64,000 nucleotides of DNA from Tetragonia tetragonoides. Taxonomy: Eukaryota; Streptophyta; Magnoliopsida; Caryophyllales; Aizoaceae. Location of the stretch: positions 10,664,001-10,728,000 of the forward strand of contig CM076146.1 of assembly GCA_038025085.1 (NCBI GenBank). The letters are read 5' to 3'. The notes below the pieces were generated by a model. That model saw only the letters and a list, made by a program, of their open reading frames with translations. It searched no databases and was not told where the DNA came from. Below, in pieces: positions 11,018-22,681 of this stretch. Each line of letters begins with the position of its first letter. The first letter of the stretch is position 1. The translations under genes were made by a program, and so were the position numbers.

Positions 11018-11814
11018 GATGTGGGAGCATGCAGCTCAAAGAAGACACCATGTCCACTAGTCAACAGCTTGCTAGCATTGGTACCATTGGCTACGTGGAT
11101 GCTCTCAAGGATAATCTGAGCTGCTCTAAGGGTTATACCTTGCTTACTTTGCTTAACTAGTCCTTTAATTATGCTTGAAATAATGCCAAGATGTATGTGC
11201 TGGCTAATAGTGCTTAGGCGCAGCGTTAATATTATGCATTTAGTGAATCAATTATGCATACAACGTAGGCCTTACAAAAGGAGTTTGTTCCTTGGCTTAG
11301 TAGTTGATAAAAATAGCTTGAAAATAGCATGGAGTGGGCAACAAGGCAGCATCAGATGAAGACTAGTGGATTCGTAAAAAGGAGACGCTCCAAATTGTAC
11401 TATCCGAGTACGCTTGTGAGTTGGCGCCACGACCACAAAAACGGCTCCATTTGAGAGACTTATCTCATTGTGCCACCTTAGCTTCTTTCTAGAACGATAT
11501 TCTAGGGTTCTCATCTTGTAAATAGTATTCTTATCCTTGTAAGAAAGCAGATTTGATGAATGCAAAACACAAGATAGAGCACCGCCTCTGTTCACAAGCT
11601 ATGCTTGGGTATTTACGCTTCTACTAATTCTTTCTTAGTGCTTGATTGCTTAGGAGAGATTAGCAAGGGTGGGGATCCTCTTAGGAGACTAAACTTGTGC
11701 TTAATTGCTGGGTTTTGGAGTTAAGAGTTAATTACTTTATTCATTTAAACACAAAAACACAAAAAGAAGTTACTCTGTTTCATTCCAACGTGCTTGCTAC
11801 TTGTTTTCGTATCA
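11018..11814 (+). repeat. 3' LTR of the gag-only element (797 bp)
   Basis: It starts TGATGTGGGAGCAT and ends TTTTCGTATCA. Bases 11221-11814 match 7868-8479. The satellite resumes at the next base. Confidence 0.8.
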
Positions 11815-12119
11815 AAGAGAAAGCACCCAAATGCTTTGCATGCATTGATTTGAGTGAGAAACTACACCAAGGATGTTTACAAGTACAAAGAAGCTTCAAC
11901 TCAAGCTCTTGAATGCATTTACGCATTTTAAAAACTCAAACGACTAGGGTGAAAGAGATTGAGTTCTTTTATGTTGTATATTAATAGAAAGCACCCCAAT
12001 GCTTTGTTTGCATTGATTTGAGTGAGCAACTACACCAAGGATGTTTACAAGTACAAAGAAGCTTCAACTCAAGCTTTTGAATGCATTTACGCGTTTTAAA
12101 GCTCTTACGACTAGGGTGA

Positions 12120-14300
12120 AAGAGATTGAGTTCTTTTGTGTTATATATTGAGAGAAAGCACCCAAATGCTTTGTTTTTATTCATTTAAGTGTAAAAATAC
12201 ACCAAGGATGTTTATAAGTACAAACAAGCTTACACTCAAGCTTTTGAATGCATTTACGCGTTTTAAAAGCTCTTACGACTAGGTAAAAAAGATTGAGTTC
12301 TTTTGTAATGTATATTAAGAGAAAACACCCAAAAGCTTTGTTTGCATTCATTTGAGTGTGCAACTATACCAGGGATGTTTACAAGTACAAACAAGCTTCA
12401 ACTCAAGTTTTTGAATTCATTTACGCGTTTTAACAGCTCTTACGACTAGGGTGAAAGAGATTAAAATCTTTTGTGTTGTATATTAAGAGAAAGCACCCAA
12501 ATGCTTTGTTTGCATTCATACGAGTGAGAAACTAGCAACTACACCAAGGATGTTTACAAGTACAAACAAGCTTCAACTCAAGCTTTGGAATGCTTTTACG
12601 CGTTTGAAAAGCTCATATGACTAGGGTGAAAGAGATTGAGTTCTTCTGTGTTGTATATTAAGAAAAAGCACCCAAATGCTTTGCTTGCATTCATTTGAGT
12701 GAGAATTTACACTAAGAATGTTTACAAGTAAAAACAAGCTTCAACTCAAGCTTTTGAATGCGTTTACGCGTTTTAAAAGCTCTTACGACTAGGGTGAAAG
12801 AGATTGAGTTCTTTTGTGTTGTAAATTAAGAGAAAGCACCTAATTGCTTTGTTTTCATTCATTTGATGGTGAAGATACACCAAGGATGTTGACAAGTACA
12901 AACAAGCTTCAACTCAAGGTTTTGAATGCATTTACGCGTTTTAACAGCTCTTACGACTAGGTGAAAGATATTGAGTTCTTTTGTGTTGTATATTAAGAGA
13001 AAGCACCCAAATGATTTGTTTGCATTCATATGAGTGAGAAACTACACAAAGAATGATCACAAGTACAAACAAGTTTCAACTCAAGCTTTTGAATGCTTTT
13101 ACGCCTTTTAAAAGCTCATATGACTAGGGTGAAAGAGATTGAGTTCTTTTGTGTTGTATATTAAGAGAAAGCACCCAAATGCTTTGATTGCATTCATTTG
13201 AGTGAGAAACTACACGAAGGATGTTTACAAGTACAAACAAGCTTCAACTCAAGGTTTTGAATGCTTTTGCGCATTTTAACAGTTCTTACGACTAGGGTAA
13301 TAGAGATTGAGTTCTTTTGTGTTGTATATTAAGAGAAAGCACCCAAATGATTTATTTGCATTCATTTGAGTGAGAAACTACACCAAGGATGTTTACAAGT
13401 ACAAACAAGCTTCAAATCAAGCTTTTGAATGCATTTACGCGTTTTAATACCTCTTACGACTTGGGTAATAGAGATTGAGTTCTTTTGTTTTGTATATTAA
13501 GAGAAAGCACCCAAATGCTTTGTTTGCATTCATTTGAGTGAGAAACTACACCAAGGATGTTTACAAGTACAAACAAGCTTCAACTCAAGGTTTTTAATGT
13601 ATTTATGCGTTTTAACAGCTCTTAAGACAAGGGTGAAAGAGATTAAGTTCTTTTGTGTTATATATTGAAAGAAAGCACCCAAATTCTTTGTTTTTATTCA
13701 TTTGAGTGTGAAACTACACCAAGGATGTTTATAAGTACAAACTAGCTTACACTCAAGCTTTTGAATGCATTTACGCGATTTAAAAGCTCTTACGACTAGG
13801 TGAAAGACATTGAGTTCTTTTGTAATGTATATTAAGAGAAAGCACCCAAATGCTTTGTTTGCATTCATTTGAGTGTGAAAATATACCAGGGATGTTTACA
13901 AGTACAAACAAGATTCAACTCAAGTTTTGGAATGCATTTACGCGTTTTAACAGTTCTTACGACTAGGGTGAAAGAGATTGAAATATTTTGTGTTGTATAT
14001 TAAGAGAAAGCACCCAAATGCTTTGTTTGTATTCATACGAGTGAGAAACTAGCAACTACATCAAGGATGTTTACAAGTACAAACAAGCTTCAACTTAAGC
14101 TTTGGAATGCTTTTACGCGTTTGAAAAGCTCATATGACTAGGGTGAAAGAGATTGAGTTCTTTTGTGTTGTATATTAAGAAAAAGCACCCAAATGCTTTG
14201 TTTCCATTCATTTGAGTGAGAATTTACACCAAGGATGTTTACAAGTAAAAACAAGCTTCAACTCAAGCTTTTGAACGCGTTTACGCGTTTTAAAAGCTCT
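12120..14300. repeat. Satellite segmental duplication, offset about 1517 bp (nine monomers)
   Basis: Variant markers recur in the same order about 1.52 kb apart: tgttatatattg (12141 and 13658), ttgtaatgtatatt (about 12304 and 13820), gagaaactagcaactaca (about 12525 and 14043), and tttggaatgcttttacgcg with tttgaaaagctcatatg (about 12584 and 14101). After roughly five monomers the two copies lose register. Confidence 0.75.
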
Positions 14301-15712
14301 TACGACTAGGGTGAAAGAGATTGAGTTCTTTTGTGTTGCATATTAAGAGAAAGCACCCAAATGCTTCGTTTGTATTCATTTGAGTGAGAATTTACACCAA
14401 GGATGTTTACAAGTAAAAACAAGCTTCAACTCAAACTTTTGAATGCATTTGCGCATTTTAAAAGCTCTTACGACTAGGGTGAAAGAGATTGAGTTCTTTT
14501 ATTTTGTATATTAAGAGAAAGCACCTAAATGCTTTGTTTTCATTCATTTGAGTGTGAAACTACACCAAGGATGTTTACAAGTACAAACAAGCTTAAGCTC
14601 AAGGTTTTGAATGCATTTACGCGTTTTGACAGCTTTTACGACTAGGGTGAAAGAGATTGAGTTCTTTTGTGTTGTATATTAAGAGAAAGCACCCAAATGC
14701 TTTGATTGCATTCATTTGAGTGAGAAACTACACGAAGGTTGTTTACAAGTACAAACAAGCTTCAACTCAAGGTTTTGAATGCATTTACGCGTTTTAACAG
14801 ATCTTATGACTAGGGTGAAAGAGATTCAGTTCTTTGGTGTTGTATTTTAAGAGAAAGCACCTAAATGCTTTGCTTTCATTAATTTGAGTGTGAAACTACA
14901 CCAAGGATGTTTACAAGTACAAATAAGCTTCAAATCAAGGTTTTGAATGCATTTACGTGTTTTAACAGCTTTTACGACTAGGGTGAAAGAGATTGAGTTT
15001 TTTTGTGTTGTATATTAATAGAAAGCACCTAAATGCTTTGTTTTCATTCATTTGAGTGTGAAACTACACCAAGGATGTTTGCAAGTACAAACAAGCTTCA
15101 ACTCAAGGTTTTGAATGCATTTACGCGTTTTAACAGCTTTTACGACTACGCTGAAAGAGATTGAGTTCTTTTGTGTTGTATATTAAGAGAAAGCACCCAA
15201 ATGCTTTGATTGCATTCATTTGAGTGAGAAACTACATGAAGGATTTTACAAGTACAAACAAGCTTCAACTCAAGGTTTTGAATGCTTTTACGCGTTTTAA
15301 AAGCTCATACGACTAGGGTGAAAAAGCTTGAGTTCTTTTGTGTTGTATATTAAGAGAAAGCGCACAAAAGCTTTGTGCGCATTCATTTGAGTGTGAAACT
15401 ACACCAAGGATGTTTACAAGTACAAACAAGCTTCAACTCACGCTTTTGAATGCATTTACGCGTTTTAACAGCTCTTACGACTAGGGTGAAAGAGATTGAT
15501 TTCTTTTTTGTGTTGTATATTTAGAGAAAGCACCCAAATGCATTGTTTTCAATCATTTGTGTGTGAAACTACACCAAGGATGTTTACAAGTTCAAACAAG
15601 CTTCAACTCAAGCTTTTGAAGGCTTTTACGCGTTTTAACAGCTCTTACGACTAGGGTGATAGAGATTGAGTTCTTTTGTGTTGTATATTAAGAGAAAACA
15701 CCCAAATAATTT

Positions 15713-17714
15713 GTTTGCATTCAATTGAGTGAGAAACTACACCAAGGATGTTTACAAGTACAAACAAGCTTCAACTCAAGCTATTAAATGCATTTACGCA
15801 TTTTAACAGCTCTTACAACTTTGGTGATAGAGATTGAGTTCTTTTGTGTTGTATATTAAGAGAAAGCACTGATATTCTATGTTTGCATTCATTTGAGTGA
15901 GAAACTACACCAAGGATGTTTACAAGTACAAACAAGCTTCAACTCAAGGTTTTGAATGCATTTACGCGTTTTAACAGCTTTTACGACTAGGGTGAAAGAG
16001 ATTGAGTTCTTTTGTGTTGTATATTAAGAGAAAGCACCCAAATGCTTTGATTGCATTCATTTGAGTGAGAAACTACACGAAGGATGTTTACAAGTACAAA
16101 CAAGCTTTAACTCAAGCTTTTGAATGCATTTACGCGTTTTAGCAGCTCTTACGACAAGGGTGAAAGAGATTGAGTTCTTTTGGGTTGTATATTAAGAGAA
16201 AGCACCCAAATGCTTTGTTTGCATTCATTTGAGTGAGAATTTACACCAAGGATGTTTACAAGTAAAAAGACGCTTCAACTCAAGCTTTTGAATGCATTTA
16301 CGCGTTTTAAAAGCTCTTACGATTAGGGTGAAAGAGATTGAGTTTTTTTGTGTTGTATATTAAGAGAAAGCACCTAAATGCTTTGTTTTCATTCATTTGA
16401 GTGTGAAACTACACCAATGATGTTCACAAGTACAAAAAAGCCTCAACTCAAGCTTTTGAATGCATTTACGCGTTTAACAGCTCTTACGACTAGGGTGAAA
16501 GAGATTGAAATCTTTTGTGTTGTATATTAAGAGAAAGTACCCAAATGCTTTGATTGCATTCATTTGAGTGAGAAACAACACCAAGGATGTTGACAGATAA
16601 ACAAGCTTCAAGTCAAGGTTTTGAATGCATTTAAGCGTTTTAACAGCTCTTATGTCTAGGTGAAAGATATTGACTTCTTTAGTGTTGTATATTAAGAGAA
16701 AGCACCCAAATGATTTGTTTGCATTCATTTGAGTGAGAAACTACACCAAGGATGTTTACAAGTACAAACAAGCTTCAACTCAAGCTATTGAATGCATTTA
16801 CGCATTTTAACAGCTCTTACAACTTTGGTGATAGAGATTGAGTTCTTTTGTGTTGTATATTAAGAGAAAGCACTTATATTCTATGTTTGCATTCATTTGA
16901 GTGAGAAACTACACCAAGGATGTTTACAAGTACAAACAAGCTTCAACTCAAGGTTTTGAATGCATTTACGCGTTTTAACAGCTTTTACGACTAGGGTGAA
17001 AGAGATTGAGTTCTTTTGTGTTGTATATTAAGAGAAAGCACCCAAATGCTTTGATTGCATTCATTTGAGTGAGAAACTACACGAAGGATGTTTACAAGTA
17101 CAAACAAGCTTTAACTCAAGCTTTTGAATGCATTTACGCGTTTTAGCAGCTCTTACGACAAGGGTGAAAGAGATTGAATTCTTTTGGGTTGTATATTAAG
17201 AGAAAGCACCCAAATGCTTTGTTTGCATTAATTTGAGTGAGAATTTACACCAAGGATGTTTACAAGTAAAAAGACGCTTCAACTCAAGCTTTTGAATGCA
17301 TTTACGCGTTTTAAAAGCTCTTACGATTAGGGTGAAAGAGATTGAGTTTTTTTGTGTTGTATATTAAGAGAAAGCACCTAAATGCTTTGTTTTCATTCAT
17401 TTGAGTGTGAAACTACACCAATGATGTTCACAAGTACAAACAAGCCTCAACTCAAGCTTTTGAATGCATTTACGCGTTTAACAGCTCTTACGACTAAGGT
17501 GAAAGAGATTGAAATCTTTTGTGTTGTATATTAAAAGAAAGTACCCAAATGCTTTGATTTCATTCATTTGAGTGAGAAACAACACCAAGGATGTTGACAA
17601 ATAAACAAGCTTCAAGTCAAGGTTTTGAATGCATTTAAGCGTTTTAACAGCTCTTATGTCTAGGTGAAAGATATTGAGTTTTTTAGTGTTGTATATTAAG
17701 AGAAAGCACCCAAA
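15713..17714. repeat. Higher-order repeat: 1003-bp six-monomer unit, two copies
   Basis: Units 15713-16715 and 16716-17714 share the same order of variant monomers: caagctat(t)aatgc with an acaactttgg variant, a gattgcattc monomer, a gagaatttac monomer with aaaagacgcttc, a frame-altering acgcgtttaac monomer, and one with ctaggtgaaagatattg. The shadow frames at 16474-16728 and 17478-17732 are 1004 bp apart and nearly identical. A looser third version spans about 18060-19230. Confidence 0.85.
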
Positions 17715-19712
17715 TGATTTGTTTGCATTCATTTGAGTGAGAAACTATACCAAGGATGTTTACAAGTAGAAACAAGCTTCAACTCAAGCTTTTGAATGCT
17801 TTTACGCTTTTTAAAAGCTCTTACGACCAGGGTGAAAGAGATTGATTTCTTTTTTGTGTTGTATATTAAGAGAAAGCACCCAAATGCATTAATTTCATTC
17901 ATTTGAGTGTGAAACTACACCAAGGATGTTTACAAGTACAAACAATCTTTAACTCAAGCTTTTGAATGCATTTACGCGTTTTAGCAGCTCTTACGACTTC
18001 GGTGATAGAGATTGAGTTCTTTTGTGTTGTATATTAAGAGAAAGCACCTAAATGCTTTGTTTGCATTCATTTGAGTGAGAAACTACACCAAGGTGGTTTA
18101 CAAGTACAAACAAGCTTCAACTCAAGCTATTGAATGCATTTACGCATTTTAACAGCTCTTACGATTTGAGTGATAGAGATTGAGTTCTTTTGTGTTGTAT
18201 ATTAAGAGAAAGCACTTATATGCTATGTTTGCATTCATTTGAGTGAGAAACTACACCAAGGATGTTTACAAGTACAAACAAGCTTCAACTCAAGCTTTTG
18301 AATGCATTTACGCTTTAACAGCTCTTACGACTAGCGTATAAGAGATTGAAATCTTTTGTGTTGTATATTACAAGAAAGTACCCAAATGCTTTGATTGCAT
18401 TCATTTGAGTGAGAAACTACACCAAGGATGTTTACAAGTACAAACAAGCTTCAACTCAAGGTTTTGAATGCATTTACGCGTTTTAACAGCTTTTACGACT
18501 AGGGTGAAAGAGATTGAGTTCTTTTGTGTTGTATATTAAGAGAAAGCACCCAAATGCTTTGATTGCATTCATTTGAGTGAGAAACTACACGAAGGATGTT
18601 TACCAGTACAAACAAGCTTTAACTCAAGCTTTTCAATGCATTTACGCGTTTTAGCAGCTCTTACGACAAGGGTGAAAGAGATTGAGTTCTTTTGTGTTGT
18701 ATATTAAGAGAAAGCACCCAAATGCTTTGTTTGCAATCATTTTAGTGAGAATTTACACCAAGGATGTTTACAAGTAAAAACACGCTTCAACTCAAGCTTT
18801 TGAATGCATTTACGCGTTTTAAAAGCTCTTACGACTAGGGTGAAAGAGATTGAGTTTTTTTTTTTGTGTTGTATATTAAGAGAAAGCACCTTTATGCTTT
18901 GTTTTCATTCATTTGAGTGTGAAACTACACCAAGGATGTTTACAAGTACAAACAAACTTCAACTCAAGCTTTTGAATGCATTTACGCGTTTAACAGCTCG
19001 TACGACTGGGGTGAAAGAGATTGAAATCTTTTGTGTTGTATATTAACAGAAAGTACCCAAATGCTTTGATTGCATTCATTTAAGTGAGAAACAACACCAA
19101 GGACGTTGACACGAAAAAACAAGCTTCAACTCAAGGTTTTGAATGCATTTACGCGTTTTAACAGCTCTTACGACTATGTGAAAGATATTGAGTTCTTTAG
19201 TGTTGTATATTAAGAAAAAGCACCGAAATGATTTGTTTGCATTCATATGAGTGAGAAACTACACCAAGGATGTTTACAAGTACAAACAAGCTTCAACTCA
19301 AGCTTTTGAATGCTTTTACGCTTTTTAAAAGCTCATACGACAAGGTTGAAAGAGATTGAGTTCTTTTGTGTTGTATATTAAGAGAAAGCACCCAAATGCT
19401 TTGTTTGCAATCATTTGAGTGAGAAACTACACCAAGGATGTTTACAAGTACAAACAAATTTCAACTCAAGCTTTTGAATGAATTTACGCGTTTTAACAGC
19501 TCTTACGACTAGGGTGAAAGAGATTGATTTCTTTTTTGTGTTGTATATTAAGAGAAAGCACCCAAATGCATTGTTTTCATTCATTTGAGTGTGAAACTAC
19601 ACCAATGATGTTTACAAGTATAAACAAGCTTTAACTCAAGCTTTTGAATGCATTTACGCGTTTTAGCAGCTCTTACGACTTGGGTGATAGAGATTGAGTT
19701 CTTTTGAGTTGT

Positions 19713-20543
19713 TGATGCGGGAGCAAGTGTGCAAAGTAAATAGAACAACCAAGGAACTAGCAAGAGAACATATATTCTTGTTTACATCGAGTTCCTTTGG
19801 TGGTTATGCATTGAATTGACTCCTATAAAGATAATTACATGGAGTTTCCATACAAGGTCGGGATTAAAGCTCTTATTATATGATAACATTCGTTATAAGG
19901 ATTCCCGAAATTTTGACAGCTTCTACACTGGTTCGTATTTCGATCATAACTCACTCATATGACATGGGATTATGGTGATTCAAAATTGTGTAGAAAGATG
20001 GAAACAAGATCTAAAACTCCCATGCTTTGTGTTTTCCTATATTCAGAATGTAACGAGGTTGAAAAGGCAATTGAAGTTACGGTGCAAAGCTGTTACAACC
20101 GGTTTTGAGCCTTTGGCGCCAAGTAATTAGCTGTTTGAGTTTGATTTCGTTTGCCTATTACCTTAATTAGTTAGAATATGTTTAGGAAAGTAGTATTCTG
20201 ATTATTAGTAGCATTAGGAGTCCATTAGGTATTAGGAAAGCTGTTAATTAGCTCGTTTTACAACTGTAGTCAGTTTCGTAGTTAGTTTCCTATTTGGACT
20301 AGGATTAGGATTCCGAATAGCTTTAGATTTCTTTGTCTATAAATAGGGGAGAGCTTTGCTACTGTAAACTCGTGCTTTGATGATTAATAATTGAATACAT
20401 GAGTATTTACCCCTCAAACTGAGTGATTCAGGTTGAAACCCTTACGAGTGATTCGTGAGTTGTTCTTGAGTGAGTCTTGAACAAAATCCCTTTGTGTGAT
20501 ACTATCAAAGGTTAATTTCCGTTTTGTTACTTATTTCACATCA
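19713..20543 (+). repeat. 5' LTR (831 bp)
   Basis: It begins TGATGCGGGAGCAAG and ends TTTCACATCA, just before the primer binding site. The first 148 bp match 22046-22193 with only a few differences. A TATA box (ctataaataggg, 20338-20349) lies about 200 bp before the LTR end, consistent with a U3-R arrangement. Confidence 0.8.
20338..20349 (+). promoter_or_regulatory. LTR TATA box
   Basis: ctataaataggg is a strong plant TATA-box match and is correctly placed for transcription starting inside the LTR. Confidence 0.65.
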
Positions 20544-20546
20544 ACT

Positions 20547-20558
20547 TGGTATCAGAGC
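20547..20558 (+). promoter_or_regulatory. Primer binding site, initiator tRNA-Met
   Basis: TGGTATCAGAGC is an exact match to the canonical plant tRNA-Met primer site, three bases after the LTR end. Confidence 0.9.
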
Positions 20559-20706
20559 TAAAGGTTTGAGCTTTCTTAAGTTTAAACAACACGGTCCTGA
20601 GCATAAACACGACACCATAGCGAGCTTTCGAGAAAGATTCTTGCAAGATCCGCCCTTTGTTCAAGAAGACAGCCAAGAAACCCCCAAGAAACAACCAAGC
20701 GAAGCT

Positions 20707-22043
20707 ATGGGTGAGCCCAATGAACTAGCAAAGTTGTTAACAACCATGGAGGATCTTAGGGCATCTTTCAAAACTCAAGAAGAGCGTATGGCAGAGCGGA
20801 TGGCTGCTATGGAAAGAAGAAACCAAGAAGATAGGGAAAACATGGAGACAAGGATGCGCGGAATTCATTGGAGAAACCACAACCGTGACCCCAACTTCGA
20901 TGAGGAGTTTGAAGACACAAGTGGGACTAGAACCAATGACGCTCCTAAACCACGACACCCCTATGATGATGATAGGAACTTGAAAGTCGAACTCCCTGAA
21001 TATGACGGTTCCTACGATCCAGAGGCCTTTCTTGATTGGCTTAGAACTATGGAGAGAGTGTTTGAATACAAGGAGTATGATGAGCGGCGAAGATGCAAGT
21101 TAGCCACGCATAAACTCACCAAGCATGCTTCTTTTTGGTATGAAAAACTAAGGGCTCGACGCAAGAAGGACGGGAAACCAAAGATTGAGACTTGGGACAA
21201 ACTCAAGAAACATTTAAAGAACCGATTTTTGCCTAAAGAGTTTGAGCAAGCACAGTTCTTGAAACTCATGTCCTTAAGCCAAGAAACCTCAAGTGTACAA
21301 GACTACCTCCAAAAGTTTGAAAACGTGCACATGATGTGTGATCTCATGGAGAGGGAAGAGTTAAAGATTGCAAGATTCATCAAAGGACTAAACTCAACTC
21401 TAAGCACAAGGTGGAGCTTGTTCCTTTCATATCCTTTGAGTATGTATGCAAGATAGCTCTCAAGATTGAGAGGCAAGAGAGGGAGCAACAATTAGTGCAC
21501 CTACGAGCACAACAAGCATACCAACAAGCGCTTCAACGTCGAAATCATAAGTTGGAGTACATGAAAGGGTGCATAATAAATGATCAACCCATCAATGAAG
21601 ATAGGCTCTTTGTTGTGGATACATTCAAAGGAAAACCAGATCTTGATGATTACTTTAAAGATATTGTTCCTATGGAAGATTCACAAGAAAAGACCAATAA
21701 CATTGACCCCCTTATTGTTGTTCAAGTTAATAATTCAAGCCTACCAACTGTGGTTGATGAGTTTATCGAAGAAATATTCATTGAACCAGAAAATATTGGT
21801 GATTTCCTTGAAGATCTTGATTACATTGATGACATGCAAGAGAAATCCGAGATGGAGTTGGGACTTCTTGAATCTAGCTTTGATCAAGAACAAGAAAGAG
21901 ATGTCCATCAAGAAGACAGCAGCAAGGCTCTTAACCTTGTGGGTTCATTGGAAATTTGTAAGGATAATTTGATGAATATACAGGTTTGGGAGAAGATTAC
22001 TATATACGAAGAATTGAGGACAATTCTTTTTGAAGAAAGGGAG
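20707..22043 (+). pseudogene. Ty3/gypsy-type gag, one frameshift, no zinc knuckle
   Basis: The first methionine of a gag-like product is at 20707 (MGEPNELAKLL); the open frame upstream runs through the primer site and is unlikely to be used. An N-terminal coiled coil rich in E, R and M is followed by a Retrotrans_gag domain (about 20980-21400) with LPEYDGSYDPEAFLDWL, HASFWYEKL, WDKLKKHLKNRFLP and VQDYLQKFE. A one-base shift near 21405 moves the reading to the frame at 21411-22280, which encodes the rest of gag (CKIALKIERQEREQQL) and a long acidic tail ending at the polypurine tract. There is no CCHC knuckle and no enzyme domain. Family known, function lost or dependent on helpers. Confidence 0.75.
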
Positions 22044-22045
22044 AT
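22033..22045 (+). promoter_or_regulatory. Polypurine tract
   Basis: gaaagggagat immediately precedes the TGATGCGGG start of the truncated 3' LTR, the expected position for plus-strand priming. Confidence 0.65.
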
Positions 22046-22193
22046 TGATGCGGGAGCAAGTGTGCAAAGTAAACAGAACAACCAAGGAACTAGCAAGAGA
22101 ACATATATTCTTGTTTACATCGAGTTTCTTTGGTGGTTATGTATTAAATTGACTCCTATAAAGATAATTACATGGAGTTTCCATACAAGGTCG
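22046..22193 (+). repeat. Truncated 3' LTR (148 bp)
   Basis: A near-identical counterpart of 19713-19860. Similarity stops abruptly after aaggtcg, where chromovirus sequence begins. Confidence 0.85.
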
Positions 22194-22681
22194 CTGAAGA
22201 ATTTGAGATGGGAAGCAAGATACTTTTGCGAGTATCTCCTATCAAGGGCGTTATGTGTTTTGGTCATAAGAGGAAGTTGAGTTCTTGTTACATTGGACCT
22301 TATGAGATCCTAGAAAGGATTGGTGAGGTTGCTTATCGTTTAGCTTTGCCCGTGGAACTTGAAAAAGTCCACAATGTGTTTGACGTCTCACAATTGAAGA
22401 GATACGTACATGATCCAACTCATTGTCGCTCAACCAGAAACGATTGAACTTGATTTGAGTTTGCCGTATGTAGAACGTCCAGTCAAGATCACTGACCGAA
22501 AAAAGCGCTCGACTCGAGCAAAGACTATTCCGATTGTGAAAGTTGTTTGGTCCCGTCATGGTCAAGAAGAGGCAACATGGGAAGCTGAATCAATGATGCG
22601 CGAGAAGTACCCAGATCTCTTTATCGAACGTACTAATTCCATTTGAGTTTCGGGACGAAACCCTTTTTAAGAAGGGTAGAA
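22194..22681 (+). pseudogene. Chromovirus (Tekay/Del-like) integrase C-terminus and chromodomain
   Basis: The frame through 22447 encodes the integrase C-terminal block with LLRVSPIKGVM, KLSSCYIGPYEILERIG, VAYRLALP and VHNVFDVSQLKRYV. A shift near 22423 leads into the frame ending at 22646, with the linker LDLSLPYVERPVKI and a chromodomain core (VWSRHGQEEATWE, MREKYPDLF). The region ends in a purine tract (aagaagggtagaa) before an LTR-like TGTCACACC. Integrase inserts element cDNA, and the chromodomain tethers it to heterochromatin. Everything upstream of the integrase C-terminus has been replaced by the gag-only element. Confidence 0.85.

Larger units (their letters stand above)
7007..11814 (+). 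mobile_element. Chimeric gag-only LTR retrotransposon inserted in the satellite
   Basis: This segment interrupts one satellite monomer: the left flank stops at tatat (7006) and the right flank resumes at aagagaaagc (11815). It holds a gag tail plus LTR start of one element (7007-about 7867), the 3' part of a second LTR (about 7868-8479), a primer binding site, a long leader, a broken gag with two zinc knuckles, and a complete 3' LTR (11018-11814). No protease, reverse transcriptase or integrase is present, so it would need enzymes from elsewhere. The architecture fits TR-GAG non-autonomous elements. The lack of a matching 5' LTR start and of a target duplication points to rearrangement after insertion. 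Confidence 0.75.
11815..19711. repeat. Satellite array, main block (167-168-bp monomer, about 47 copies)
   Basis: Successive ttacgcg positions near 12085, 12252, 12420, 12595 and 12762 give a period of 167-168 bp, with occasional longer variants. Each typical monomer has two AAGCTT (HindIII) sites 12 bp apart and one ACGCGT (MluI) site, plus a small dyad AATGCtttgtttGCATT. Small frames in the array are chance by-products. The array ends inside a monomer at 19711, where an LTR begins. The monomer size is typical of plant centromeric or pericentromeric satellites; centromere identity is inference only. Confidence 0.97.
19713..22193 (+). mobile_element. Second gag-only LTR retrotransposon, 3' LTR truncated
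   Basis: A complete 5' LTR (19713-20543), a tRNA-Met primer site, one gag coding region with a frameshift, a polypurine tract and the first 148 bp of the 3' LTR (22046-22193) are present. Pol is absent. At 22193 the 3' LTR stops and chromovirus pol sequence begins. The element borders the satellite array; no target duplication can be checked because the right end is lost. Confidence 0.8.

Noticed and set aside
5764..19711. CRISPR-like array
   Set aside because: The whole monomer is conserved with no unique spacers, the unit is 168 bp, and the genome is a plant's. It is a satellite.
5764..19711. CENP-B-box-like site in the satellite
   Set aside because: I found no stretch fitting the CENP-B box pattern; plants also lack a clear CENP-B system.
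16474..19763. Small open frames across the satellite (for example 16474-16728, 17478-17732, 18804-19046)
   Set aside because: They recur with the monomer period, read through the repeat in arbitrary frames and match no protein family.
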